From CAYNWK01 sp964400875 (GTDB taxonomy: Bacteria; Chloroflexota; Anaerolineae; Anaerolineales; UBA4823), in assembly GCA_964400875.1 (NCBI GenBank), contig CAYNWK010000008.1:1-64000 (forward strand): DNA of 64,000 nucleotides, written 5' to 3'. Made by a program: the position numbers and the translations under genes. Under the pieces are notes generated by a model. That model made no database searches and was not told the DNA's origin. It worked only from the letters and a program-made list of their open reading frames with translations. Below are positions 41,167-49,513 of this stretch, piece by piece. The first letter of the stretch is position 1. The number at the start of each line of letters is the position of its first letter.

Positions 41167-42138
41167 TCAGGCTGCCTGAGCGGCGGGCGTCTCTTTTGTT
41201 TGCAGGCGCTCCCCGGTGACCTGCAGGAAAACGTCGTCCAGGGATGGTTGGGTCAGGGTGATGGATAAGGGCCGGATCTCTGCCTGCTCCAAGCGGTAGA
41301 TCACCGCCGGGATCGCTTCCGCGGCCTGCTGCATGTACAAGCGCACAATGTCCCGGTCGGCCTGGATGCTTTCTCCCATGCCGCTCAGCTGCTGGCGAGC
41401 AACCTCGGCTTCCTGGCGGTCTTCGAAAGCCAGGTTGATCGACTCGCTGCCTACATCAACTTTAAGCCTGGCAGGCGAGCCCTGCTTGGCGATGGCCCCC
41501 TCGTTGATGATGGCGACCACGTCTGCTAGTTCGTCGGCTTCTTCCAGGTACTGGGTAGTCAGGAAGATGGTCATGCCCAGGCTGCGGTTGAGCCGGCGGA
41601 CCTCCTCCCATACATCGCGCCGGCTGGCCGGGTCGAGGCCGGTGGTCGGCTCATCCAGGAAGAGGATCTCCGGTTCGTGGACCAGCGCCAGGGCCAGGTC
41701 CAGCCGGCGGCGCATGCCGCCGCTGAAGGTACTCACCCGGCGATCGGCGGCTTCGGTCAGACGGACCAACTCGAGCAGCTCGCCGCCGCGGGCCTGCGCC
41801 TGCGACCGGTTCATACCGAAGAGCTGCCCTTGCAGGGTGAGCATCTCCATGGGTTTCATCAAGGGGTCCAGGCCGATCTCCTGAAGGGCCACGCCGGCGA
41901 TGCGGCGCACCTGGGCGGCCTCTTCGATGACGTCATAGCCGCCTACGAAGGCCGCACCTGAAGTGGGCAGAGCCAGGGTGGTCAGGATCTTGATCGTGGT
42001 GCTCTTGCCCGCCCCATTAGGGCCTAAAAAGCCGAAAACGCTGCCGGACTCCACCTTGAAGGAGACGTCGTCAACGGCCAGGATCTCGCCGTTGTAGCGT
42101 TTGGTCAGGTTTTCGACAATGATTTCTCGGTTTGTCAT
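41167..42138 (-). CDS. ABC transporter ATP-binding protein (DrrA-like)
   Basis: A 323-residue ATPase with Walker A GPNGAGKST, signature STFSGGMRRRLDLA, Walker B ILFLDEPTTGLD and a switch His-equivalent in FLTTQYLEEAD, where the usual His is replaced by Gln (TTQY), as in DrrA. The extra C-terminal domain of DrrA-type exporters is present. It is driven by the promoter at 42211-42239. Confidence 0.92.
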   Translation of the reverse strand: MTNREIIVENLTKRYNGEILAVDDVSFKVESGSVFGFLGPNGAGKSTTIKILTTLALPTSGAAFVGGYDVIEEAAQVRRIAGVALQEIGLDPLMKPMEMLTLQGQLFGMNRSQAQARGGELLELVRLTEAADRRVSTFSGGMRRRLDLALALVHEPEILFLDEPTTGLDPASRRDVWEEVRRLNRSLGMTIFLTTQYLEEADELADVVAIINEGAIAKQGSPARLKVDVGSESINLAFEDRQEAEVARQQLSGMGESIQADRDIVRLYMQQAAEAIPAVIYRLEQAEIRPLSITLTQPSLDDVFLQVTGERLQTKETPAAQAA

Positions 42139-42210
42139 ATGCAGAGTTCCTGCTAGTCTGGTAGTCTTGAGTTTTTGTGGGGTCTCCGTGCTGCCCCGTT
42201 GACGAAGACA

Positions 42211-42239
42211 AGTTTAGCAGAAAACCACCAGTTTGTCAA
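42211..42239 (-). promoter_or_regulatory. Sigma-70 promoter of the ABC exporter operon
   Basis: On the minus strand TTGACA (42239-42234), 17 bases, TAAACT (42216-42211). Transcription would start near 42204, 66 bases before the ATG. Confidence 0.75.
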
Positions 42240-42420
42240 GGAAATCTATGCAATTCTTGTACAATTATTATCCTTAGTACCGGTTACGGAGATTTTGTGG
42301 TGGTCATTACATTATTGAACAAAGGGAACACAAATTACGCAAATAAATCACGAATAATCACTAAACCTTGAAAACACGTATAATTTAAAATAGAAGTTAA
42401 GCAGTTTACGAGGGAATCGG

Positions 42421-42560
42421 GGGGTGGGGTGTTGGGGGGGGGGGGGGCCACAAAACCACCCCCCCCCCGCNNNNNNNNNNTTTTATTCTTTCTTGGTTGT
42501 GTGTGTGTGGTGTTGGGGGGGGGTTTTGGGCGCTCCCCCCCCCCCAAAAACCCCCCCCGA
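42421..42560. other. Assembly gap with low-quality flanks
   Basis: Ten Ns at 42471-42480 are flanked by G and C homopolymers of up to about 14 bases, GT repeats and mirrored C runs that look like low-quality read ends. AT-rich sequence without genes precedes it (42240-42420). Gene order across this point should not be trusted, and the two sides may not be adjacent in the genome. Confidence 0.9.
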
Positions 42561-42632
42561 CTCTCCCCCAAGTGCGTACGTCTAATAAAAGTTGTTTAAT
42601 GATTTCTGACCAGGAAAGGCCGCTATCCCGCT

Positions 42633-43052
42633 ATGTCCCCATCCAACTCAAACTACCCCATACTTGAACTGCGCGTCGCGCTCACAGTCCGCGATTACGA
42701 ACGATCGGTGAAGTTCTACTGCGATGGGCTCGGCATCGAATCTGCCCAGTTCTGGGATAACGACCAGGGCCAGGCGCTGATCCTTAATATGGGCAAGGCC
42801 ACGCTGGAGATCTTTGACGAAGCCCAGGCAGAGACGATCGACCGGATCGAAGCCGGAAGGCGGGTCAGCGGACAGGTTCGCTTTGCGCTGCAGGTGCCGG
42901 ACTTGAAGGCGGCGATGGAGCGGCTGCTCGACCACGGCGCGACCCTTGTGCACCCGCCCGTCGTTACCCCGTGGGGGGATCACAACGTGCGGATGCAGGA
43001 CCCCGACGGCATGCAGATTACGCTCTTCCAGGTATCTGGTGAGAACGAATAA
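42633..43052 (+). CDS. VOC/glyoxalase-like protein
   Basis: The 139-residue single VOC domain runs from LELRVALTVRDYERSVKFYC to NVRMQDPDGMQITLFQ, with a QVRFALQVPDLKAAMERL centre. Metal-dependent lyase or binding function is possible but undefined. It ends three bases before the cyclase gene and is probably cotranscribed with it. Confidence 0.85.
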   Translation: MSPSNSNYPILELRVALTVRDYERSVKFYCDGLGIESAQFWDNDQGQALILNMGKATLEIFDEAQAETIDRIEAGRRVSGQVRFALQVPDLKAAMERLLDHGATLVHPPVVTPWGDHNVRMQDPDGMQITLFQVSGENE

Positions 43053-43054
43053 GC

Positions 43055-43750
43055 ATGCCCGAGATCATCGATCTGAGTCAGGAGATCTTCACGGGCATGC
43101 CCGTCTTTCCCGGCCTGCCGGAAGTGGCGATCAGCGTACACATTTCCCACGAACAATGGGACGGCATCACCGACAGCGAGGTCGTCACGCCCGCCGTGAA
43201 CCGGCTGGAACTGGGAGAGCACACCGGCACGCACGTCGATGCGCTCAACCACATGGGACGCCAGTACCGGGGACAATCCATTGACACGATGCCGCTGATG
43301 ACCTTTTACACGGAGGGCATCTGTCTAGACCTGTCGCATAAAGGCTTGCGGGAATTGATCGAGCCCGTTGACCTGAAAGGCGCTCTATCCGATGCCGGAC
43401 TCGATATCAAGCACGGGGATACCGTCTTGCTGTACACGGATCACTACCGCTATGCATATGGCACGGATGATTGGCATCACGGGCCCGGGGTCAGCGCGGC
43501 GGCCGCGCGCTGGCTGGGACAGCAAGGGATCGCTGCTTTTGGGGTCGAAACGTTAGCGCCGGGCGTGATCGACGTTTCGAACAAGGAAGTCCATCGGATC
43601 TGCGGAGAGCTGGGCTTTACGCACTATGAGAACCTGATCAACCTGCACCGGCTGATCGGGCGAGGGCGCTTCCGCTTCATCGGCCTGCCGTTGAAAATCC
43701 GCGGCGGGACCGGGTCGCCGGTGCGGGCGGTTGCTGTCTTCGAGGGGTGA
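43055..43750 (+). CDS. Cyclase-family (kynurenine formamidase-like) hydrolase
   Basis: The 231-residue protein belongs to the metal-dependent cyclase/arylformamidase family. It has GEHTGTHVDALNHM (HxGTHxD...H, His56, His60, Asp62, His66), VLLYTDHYRYAYG and ALSDAGL. Such enzymes hydrolyse formamides or cyclic amides. Kynurenine formamidase is one example, but related proteins act on isatin or other substrates, and the rest of tryptophan degradation is not in the window. Confidence 0.88.
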   Translation: MPEIIDLSQEIFTGMPVFPGLPEVAISVHISHEQWDGITDSEVVTPAVNRLELGEHTGTHVDALNHMGRQYRGQSIDTMPLMTFYTEGICLDLSHKGLRELIEPVDLKGALSDAGLDIKHGDTVLLYTDHYRYAYGTDDWHHGPGVSAAAARWLGQQGIAAFGVETLAPGVIDVSNKEVHRICGELGFTHYENLINLHRLIGRGRFRFIGLPLKIRGGTGSPVRAVAVFEG

Positions 43751-43805
43751 TCTGGATATTACGAGCTGCTACAGAGCTCATAATCTCACGTGGAGGGTAA
43801 ACTTG

Positions 43806-44156
43806 ATGAAATGGGACGAGATCCTGCCTGTGCTGGTCTCCATCGTGGTGATCGTGCTGGTGGCCGTGCTCCGGCGGCAGAGCGAGCTGGCCGCCGCCAT
43901 CACAGCGACCATGCCGCTCAACGCTCCCCTCGGGTTGTGGATCGTGTACGCTGCCGCGGAAGGGGAGCGCGGTTCGGTCACCCGTTTCACCTCCGGGATG
44001 GTGGTAGGCATACTGCCCAGCCTGGGTTTTCTCCTGGTCGTCTGGCTGGCTGCGCGGGCCGGGATGCGGCTGGCGCCCATGATCGTGTTGGGCTACGCGG
44101 CCTGGGGGATCGGCCTGGGGGCGCTGCTGCTGGTCCGGCGATTGTTGGCAGGATAA
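43806..44156 (+). CDS. Small three-span membrane protein, unknown
   Basis: The 116-residue hydrophobic protein has segments at about 7-25, 38-50 and 64-112. Its sequence layout resembles small DUF3147-type membrane proteins, but I cannot name the family firmly. The ATG at 43806 has a GGAGGG site; the longer frame upstream is inside the cyclase gene. Confidence 0.6.
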   Translation: MKWDEILPVLVSIVVIVLVAVLRRQSELAAAITATMPLNAPLGLWIVYAAAEGERGSVTRFTSGMVVGILPSLGFLLVVWLAARAGMRLAPMIVLGYAAWGIGLGALLLVRRLLAG

Positions 44157-44210
44157 ACCAGCCAGCTCACGGGTAAGCGTTAAGTGATTTAGAGGGGCGC
44201 ATGCAAGAAA

Positions 44211-44375
44211 GTGGACCTTCGAATAGCCTCCTGGTGGGCTCGGGTCAGTACGGTGAGCTGGTTCATCGGCTTGAGCGGCTACTTTGGGAATCTGCTGGTC
44301 GGCGCGCTCGCCGGTAAATTCTCCGCGCTGGCCCTCATGCTCATGTCCTGGCTGGAGTTGACCGCACGAGGCTGA
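44211..44375 (+). CDS. Short membrane-peptide frame, probable small gene or remnant
   Basis: A 54-codon frame beginning GTG encodes a hydrophobic peptide with WWARVSTVSWFIGLSGYFGN and ALMLMSWLELTARG. A better start may be missing, since AGAGGGG at 44191-44197 is too far from this GTG and points to an ATG in another frame. It may be a broken partner of the preceding membrane protein. Its TGA ends eleven bases before the acyltransferase. Confidence 0.35.
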   Translation: MDLRIASWWARVSTVSWFIGLSGYFGNLLVGALAGKFSALALMLMSWLELTARG

Positions 44376-44385
44376 TGAGGCGAAA

Positions 44386-45267
44386 ATGAAGCCGGGCAGC
44401 GCACAGGTCTCCTCCTTGCAACGCTACATTCTGGAAGAAGTCTTTATCGCTTTTGGCCTTCCGAAAGGGGCATGGCAGCGCGGCATCCTGGCGCCGCTCT
44501 TCTGGCTGCCGACCCGCCGATTTGCGCGGCTGGCGGCCCAAGTGGACAACCAGGTGGCCAGCTACGGGCTGCAGGAAGCGGCGCGCTGCAACCTGAGCCG
44601 CTTCGTGCGGGGTGTAGAGGTTTGCGGCGCCGAGCGGATCCCCCAAGAGGGACCCCTGGTGATCGCCGCCAACCATCCAGGCGCGGCCGACTCGCTGGCG
44701 CTTCTCGCCAGCATACCCCGGGACGATCTGCAGGTGGTCGCCAGCGGGATCCCTTTCTTGCGGAGCCTGCCCCACGCCAGACGCTACTTCCTCTACGCCG
44801 ACCCCGATCCACACCAGCGCATGCTGGTATTCCGCGCCATGCTGGGCAAACTTGAGAGCGGCGGCTCGCTGCTGCTCTTCGCCAGCCAGGACGTAGACCC
44901 GGACCCGGCGCTGATGATGGGCGCAGCCGAAGCCCTGAAAAGATGGTCATCCAGCGTGGCCCTGTGCATGCAGCGCGTGCCCACCGCTCGCCTGGTGATC
45001 GCCATCGCCAGCGGAGTGCTCGCCCAGCGGTGGATGCGCAGCCCTGTGATCCGCATGCGCAGGAGCACCATTGCCCAACAAAAATTGGCCGAATTCCTGC
45101 AGATCAGCCAGCAGATGCTGCTGGGCGGGGATTTCGGCCTTACCCCACGATTGACTTTTGGGGAACCCTGCGGCCTCGAAGACCTGGGCGGTGGGAGCAC
45201 GGCAGCGTTGATGGAGGCGGTGATCGCCAGAGCGAAGGGCGTCTTAAACGAGCACCTATCCGATTAG
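44386..45267 (+). CDS. Acyltransferase, PlsC-like
   Basis: A 293-residue glycerolipid acyltransferase-like protein. The catalytic NHPGAAD (NHx4D) motif appears in LVIAANHPGAADSLA, followed by VASGIPFLRSLPHARRYFLY and a FASQDVDPD segment in place of the usual EGTR block. It lacks a clear membrane span at the N-terminus. Acceptor and acyl donor are unknown; phospholipid or glycolipid acylation is likely. Confidence 0.75.
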   Translation: MKPGSAQVSSLQRYILEEVFIAFGLPKGAWQRGILAPLFWLPTRRFARLAAQVDNQVASYGLQEAARCNLSRFVRGVEVCGAERIPQEGPLVIAANHPGAADSLALLASIPRDDLQVVASGIPFLRSLPHARRYFLYADPDPHQRMLVFRAMLGKLESGGSLLLFASQDVDPDPALMMGAAEALKRWSSSVALCMQRVPTARLVIAIASGVLAQRWMRSPVIRMRRSTIAQQKLAEFLQISQQMLLGGDFGLTPRLTFGEPCGLEDLGGGSTAALMEAVIARAKGVLNEHLSD

Positions 45268-45338
45268 AGCCTTTGAAAGCCATAGCCGGGCGAGTATAAT
45301 GGAGCGAATATCAATCCTCTCGGGGGGAGTCCACCCGC

Positions 45339-45683
45339 ATGAACCGATTCAAATCCCTGCCGTTTCTCAGCCTGTTCATCCTGGGGCTCGTGCAATGCCT
45401 GCTGGTCTTCATGATCCTGACCTCGATTTACGGGACGATGCAAGTCCAGATCGCCCGAACCCAGGGCCTGGAGATCACCCCGCTAGAAGGTGCCCGGCTG
45501 GTGATCGAGCGCGGCTGGGACATCGCCCAGGAAGCCTGGGGACGTCTGGTCGAAGGCGATCTACCGGGTCTATTTCAATCCTTGAAGGGGCTGTTCGGCG
45601 CGGCGCCCGCAGAGCCGGGGACAGCCGCCCGGGCAGCGATTACTCCGGTGAAGGCTAACGGCCTGAGCCGCATAGGAGCGTAA
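45339..45683 (+). CDS. Small single-span membrane protein, unknown
   Basis: A 114-residue protein with one N-terminal membrane span (about 8-30, FLSLFILGLVQCLLVFMIL) and a helical, Ala/Gly-rich C-terminal part. No family recognised. It starts with ATG after a weak GGGGGAG site and ends just before the methyltransferase ATG. Confidence 0.55.
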   Translation: MNRFKSLPFLSLFILGLVQCLLVFMILTSIYGTMQVQIARTQGLEITPLEGARLVIERGWDIAQEAWGRLVEGDLPGLFQSLKGLFGAAPAEPGTAARAAITPVKANGLSRIGA

Positions 45684-45684
45684 G

Positions 45685-46572
45685 ATGGCCGAGCAAAAAT
45701 TGGGTGACAAGTGGAGCCGCTGGCTGCTGCAGCGCCGGAGCGGGGGGAACCGCCGATCGATGCAGGCAGCGTTGGAAGGTTTCCTGTATCCTGTGAGGGA
45801 CAAGGTACTGGAACATGCCGCCTTGAAACCTGGCGAGACGCTGATAGACGTGGGCTGCGGCGACGGGCTGATCGGCTTCGGCGCGCTGGACCAGGCGGCG
45901 GGCAGCCGGGTGATCTTCAGCGACATCTCCACCGACCTCTTAGAAGTCACCCGGTCCATCGCCGAGGACCTGGACCTGATGGAGCGCTGCGAGTTCATCC
46001 GGGCACCGGCGGAGGACCTTGCGCCCGTGGCGGATGGGAGCGTGGAGGCGGTGACCACCCGCTCGGTGCTGATCTACGTAGCCGATAAGCGGCGCGCCCT
46101 GGCTGAGATCTACCGCGTGCTCGCTCCCGGCGGGCGGGTATCGCTCTTTGAGCCGATCAACCGCTATTTCTTCCCGCCGCCGGAGGACGTGTTCATGGGG
46201 TACGACGTCGGTCCGGTGCTGCCGCTGGCCCGCAAGGTGTTGGCGGTCGCTCGCAGAGAAGAATCCATAGGAAAAGATCATCCAATGATGAACTTTGGGG
46301 AGCGCGACCTGGTGGAATACGCAGAGGGGGCCGGGTTCCGAGAAGTGCACCTGGAACTGCATGTAGATATCGAGCCGTTGAAAATGCCTACCAGTTGGGA
46401 AGCGTTTTACAACATGGCGCCGAACCCCAACGCCCCGACCCTGGCTGAGGCGGTCGAAGAGGGGCTGGATGAGGAGGAAGCCGGGCGCTTCATCGATCAC
46501 CTGCGCGGCGAGTTCGAAGCAAAGCGCGGCGTACACCGTTTAGCTGCGGCTTATTTGTGGGCAGTTAAATAA
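45685..46572 (+). CDS. Class I SAM-dependent methyltransferase
   Basis: The 295-residue protein has a seven-strand Rossmann methyltransferase fold: TLIDVGCGDGLIGFGALD at 52-70, an acidic FSDISTDL strand, RCEFIRAPAEDLAPVADGSV and EIYRVLAPGGRVSLFEPINR. The acceptor is unknown. It lies two bases after the small membrane protein and is convergent with the methyl-transfer operon. Confidence 0.88.
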   Translation: MAEQKLGDKWSRWLLQRRSGGNRRSMQAALEGFLYPVRDKVLEHAALKPGETLIDVGCGDGLIGFGALDQAAGSRVIFSDISTDLLEVTRSIAEDLDLMERCEFIRAPAEDLAPVADGSVEAVTTRSVLIYVADKRRALAEIYRVLAPGGRVSLFEPINRYFFPPPEDVFMGYDVGPVLPLARKVLAVARREESIGKDHPMMNFGERDLVEYAEGAGFREVHLELHVDIEPLKMPTSWEAFYNMAPNPNAPTLAEAVEEGLDEEEAGRFIDHLRGEFEAKRGVHRLAAAYLWAVK

Positions 46573-46577
46573 ATCGA

Positions 46578-48554
46578 TTATTCACCGAGCTGCGGGTTGC
46601 CAATGGCGCGCGCCCGCAGGCGGTAGCTCTCAGCCCCGTCGGGGAGCTGCTCGAAGCTCACCTGGGGATCCACCGCGCCGGCCGCACGGGCGTTTTCCAG
46701 GGCCTGCGCGCCGAGGGCTTCCCGGGCAAAGGCCAGGGCCTCGTCCAATTTGGAGAAGCGCCGGCGAATTTGACTGGCCTGGACGTAAAAGCCGACCACG
46801 TTCAGTCCGCGCGATTGCGGCAAAATCCAGGCCTCCTCGACGGCAATCACGCTGCCGGCGACCGCGCCGACGGCGTTGGCAACTTCGAAATGAGGCGGCA
46901 GGATCAGATCGGTGTGCAGCAGTTCGGCGACACGGGGGAGGAAAATGCCGGCCGGCGCGCCGATGCCGATGAGTGGCACCTTCAACTGCAGGCGCGCGCC
47001 CAGGTAAGGGTTACGCCCGTACAGATTCTCCTCGAACAACCATAACCCCAGGTCATCCACAGGCAGGTAGCCAGGCTGGCGTTCCAGGGTCTGGCCGCTG
47101 ATAAAGGTCACCACCTCGGCGGCGATGCGCTCGGCGATGTACTGCCGGGCGCGGGAGTCCAGCTCCTCAACCGACCAGCCGCGCAATCGAGCCACCAGGT
47201 CGGCAGCCCTGCGAGCGGACTCGGCGTCCCAAGGGGCATATTCTCCACTCAGGTGCAGCAAGTCGGTGGGGGTCAGGGCGGCCCGGGCGAGGATGCCGGC
47301 GCGCACCAGCGAAAGGCCGTCGAACTGGATCGGGTGAAAGACCCCCAGGCGTTCCAGCAGCTGGGGCAGGGCGTACGGGCGCTCGCGCAGCAGCTCGAGC
47401 GCCTCCCGGGCGCGGTCGCCCCGCACGGGCCGGCGCGGCTCACGAAGCAGGTACCAGTATTCGGCGTGCTCCGCGGTGGGGCGTTTGCTCAGGCGTCCGG
47501 GCAGCAGGCGCAGGTCCGCGGCGACGCGCGGGTCGTGGTAGGCCAGGTAGGCAATGGGGGTGACGCGCGCGGGACCGATGGTTAGCTGGTCTTCCAGGTC
47601 GAAGGTGAGGGCGCTGTCGCCGCCCAACCCGATGGAGCGAATATGCGCGGCCCGTACCGCGGTGTTGTAAGCCCCGACCGTAGTGCCCTCTTCGCTGACG
47701 GTCACCTGCCCGCCGTCCACCAGGGCGATGTCCGTAGTGGTGCCGCCGATGTCGATCACCAGGGCGTTCTCCTGCCCGGAGAGGAAACGGCCACCGATGG
47801 CGCTGGCTGCCGGGCCGGAATGCACCGTCTCGACCGGGCGCAGGCTGATGCCGGCGGCGTTCATCAAGGCGCCGTCGCCGCGCACGACCATAAGCGGCGC
47901 ATCCAGTCCGCGTTCCGCCATAGCAACCTGCATGGCCTCGATGAACTCGCGCAAGACGGACAGCAGCGCAGCGTTCAACGTCGCGGTCGTCGCCCGCTGG
48001 ATCGAGTTCAGCTTGCCGGAGAGCTGGTGTCCCAGGACTGCCGGCAGGCCGGTCATCTGGGAGAGTTCCGCAGCGGCAAGCTCCTCGTGTTCGTTGTTGA
48101 AGGGACTGAAATAACCGGAAATCGCCAGGGCTTCGACCTCGTCCTGCACTGAGCGCCCCTTTTCGAGCAAATCCTGCATATCCAGCGGCGCCTGTTCCCG
48201 CCTCTCCAAGGTATGGCCGCCGCGCACGTAGAAGTAACGCTCCGTGGCAAAGTCGCGTTCGAACTTGAAATGCTTCACCAGCTCAGGGTCGTAGCCCAAC
48301 AGGAACAGCGCCACCGGGCGGCCTTTGCCCTCGGCGATGGTGTTGGTCGCCAGTGTAGTCGAAACCGCCACCAGCTTGACCCGGGAGAGGTCTTTCGGCA
48401 GCAGGTCGTCCAGGGCCCGCAGCACGCCGATCTTGAGGTCATGGTGGGTGGTGAGCTGTTTGGTAGTCGCCACCACTCGGCGGCTGGCCTCTTCCAACAG
48501 CACGCCATCGGTGTAGGTGCCGCCGGTGTCGATGCCCAACATCAGGTCTTTCAA
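46578..48554 (-). CDS. Stand-alone HyuA-like ASKHA protein 1 (hydantoinase/oxoprolinase family)
   Basis: A 658-residue protein of the hydantoinase/oxoprolinase ASKHA family. It has phosphate-1 GIDTGGTYTDG at the N-terminus (6-16), TTLATNTIAEG and NALVIDIGGTTTDIAL. No HyuB-type partner is in the window. The start is taken as TTG 48554, whose TTGA overlaps the EamA stop, with GGAGAG at the right spacing; the frame continues 230 codons upstream but there it is only the antisense of the EamA gene. It is about 60 residues shorter in the centre than some relatives. Its place in a corrinoid operon suggests either an ATP-driven reactivase or hydrolysis of a methylated hydantoin-like compound. Confidence 0.78.
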   Translation of the reverse strand: MKDLMLGIDTGGTYTDGVLLEEASRRVVATTKQLTTHHDLKIGVLRALDDLLPKDLSRVKLVAVSTTLATNTIAEGKGRPVALFLLGYDPELVKHFKFERDFATERYFYVRGGHTLERREQAPLDMQDLLEKGRSVQDEVEALAISGYFSPFNNEHEELAAAELSQMTGLPAVLGHQLSGKLNSIQRATTATLNAALLSVLREFIEAMQVAMAERGLDAPLMVVRGDGALMNAAGISLRPVETVHSGPAASAIGGRFLSGQENALVIDIGGTTTDIALVDGGQVTVSEEGTTVGAYNTAVRAAHIRSIGLGGDSALTFDLEDQLTIGPARVTPIAYLAYHDPRVAADLRLLPGRLSKRPTAEHAEYWYLLREPRRPVRGDRAREALELLRERPYALPQLLERLGVFHPIQFDGLSLVRAGILARAALTPTDLLHLSGEYAPWDAESARRAADLVARLRGWSVEELDSRARQYIAERIAAEVVTFISGQTLERQPGYLPVDDLGLWLFEENLYGRNPYLGARLQLKVPLIGIGAPAGIFLPRVAELLHTDLILPPHFEVANAVGAVAGSVIAVEEAWILPQSRGLNVVGFYVQASQIRRRFSKLDEALAFAREALGAQALENARAAGAVDPQVSFEQLPDGAESYRLRARAIGNPQLGE

Positions 48555-49513
48555 GAGCTGCTCTCCGGGTTGACCGGCACGCTCTCCTCTGCAGGCAGAT
48601 CGGCCGGCGCGCGGCGCCGCGCCCTCCGGCGCCGCGGCAAGGAGATCAAGACCACCCCGCCGACCACCAGCGCCGCGCCGAGGATCTGCCAGCCGTCCAG
48701 GCGCTCGCTCAGGAGGAAATAGGCCATCAGGGCAGCGAAGGGGATCTCGGTGGTGGCGGTGATAGAAGCCACGCTGGCCTGCAAGCGGCCCAACCCGTTG
48801 GTGTATAGACCGAATCCAAGGATGGTGGGCAGGAACACCAGGGCGGCGAAGCTGACCAGCACCTTTGGGGCCAGAGGCCAGGGCAGCGGTTGGCCGATCT
48901 GCGTAGGCGCTAAAACCAGGGTGGCGAAACCGAAAATATACAGCAGGATAGTCCAGGAATCGTACGTGCCGCGCAGCTTCTTGCCGAACAGGCTGAAGGT
49001 TCCGTAAAAAATAGCTGAAAGCAAACCCACACCTAGCCCGAGCGTGGAGATGTGCATGTTTTGCAGGCGGTCGAGGCGGGCGATCAGCACGGTGCCGGCG
49101 AAAGCCAGAGCGATGGCGCTGAGCTTGCGGGCGGTGAGCGGCTCGCGCCATAACAGCCAGGCCATCACGGTGACGAAAATCGGGGCGTTGCTCTGGATTA
49201 CGGTAGCAATGGAAGCGCCGTTGAGCAGGACCGCCATGTTCCACATCACGTGGAAGAAGCCGATGCTGATCGCCCCCATAGCGGCCAACCAGGGCAGGTC
49301 GCGGCGGCGGACCAGCAGGAAACGTGGACGGGTGATCCCCAGGCCGACCAGCAAGGCCGTGAAAGTGCCCAAGTCCCGGTAAAAGGCCAGCCCAACGGGG
49401 CTGATCCCGCTGCCGTTAGAAACAAAGTGGATCAGGATTCCGGAAGTGGCCCAGCAGGCGGTCGCCGCCACGACCAGGGCCAAAGCGGTAAAGCGCTCTT
49501 TGTTCACGCTCAA
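48551..49513 (-). CDS. EamA/DMT-family transporter
   Basis: A 320-residue, ten-span membrane protein with two EamA repeats, opening with AATACWATSGILIHFVSN. Both ends overlap neighbours (ATGA with the reactivator upstream, TTGA with the HyuA gene downstream), so it belongs to the methyl-transfer transcript. It may export a demethylated product or import a substrate. Confidence 0.85.
   Translation of the reverse strand: MSVNKERFTALALVVAATACWATSGILIHFVSNGSGISPVGLAFYRDLGTFTALLVGLGITRPRFLLVRRRDLPWLAAMGAISIGFFHVMWNMAVLLNGASIATVIQSNAPIFVTVMAWLLWREPLTARKLSAIALAFAGTVLIARLDRLQNMHISTLGLGVGLLSAIFYGTFSLFGKKLRGTYDSWTILLYIFGFATLVLAPTQIGQPLPWPLAPKVLVSFAALVFLPTILGFGLYTNGLGRLQASVASITATTEIPFAALMAYFLLSERLDGWQILGAALVVGGVVLISLPRRRRARRRAPADLPAEESVPVNPESSS

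Noticed and set aside
42430..42470. G-quadruplex or replication signal in the G runs
   Set aside because: The runs border an N gap and look like read-end artefacts.
48555..49244. N-terminal extension of 230 codons on the HyuA protein 1 frame
   Set aside because: It is the antisense of the EamA gene, has no family similarity, and the GIDTGGTYTDG start follows a TTG with a proper ribosome binding site.
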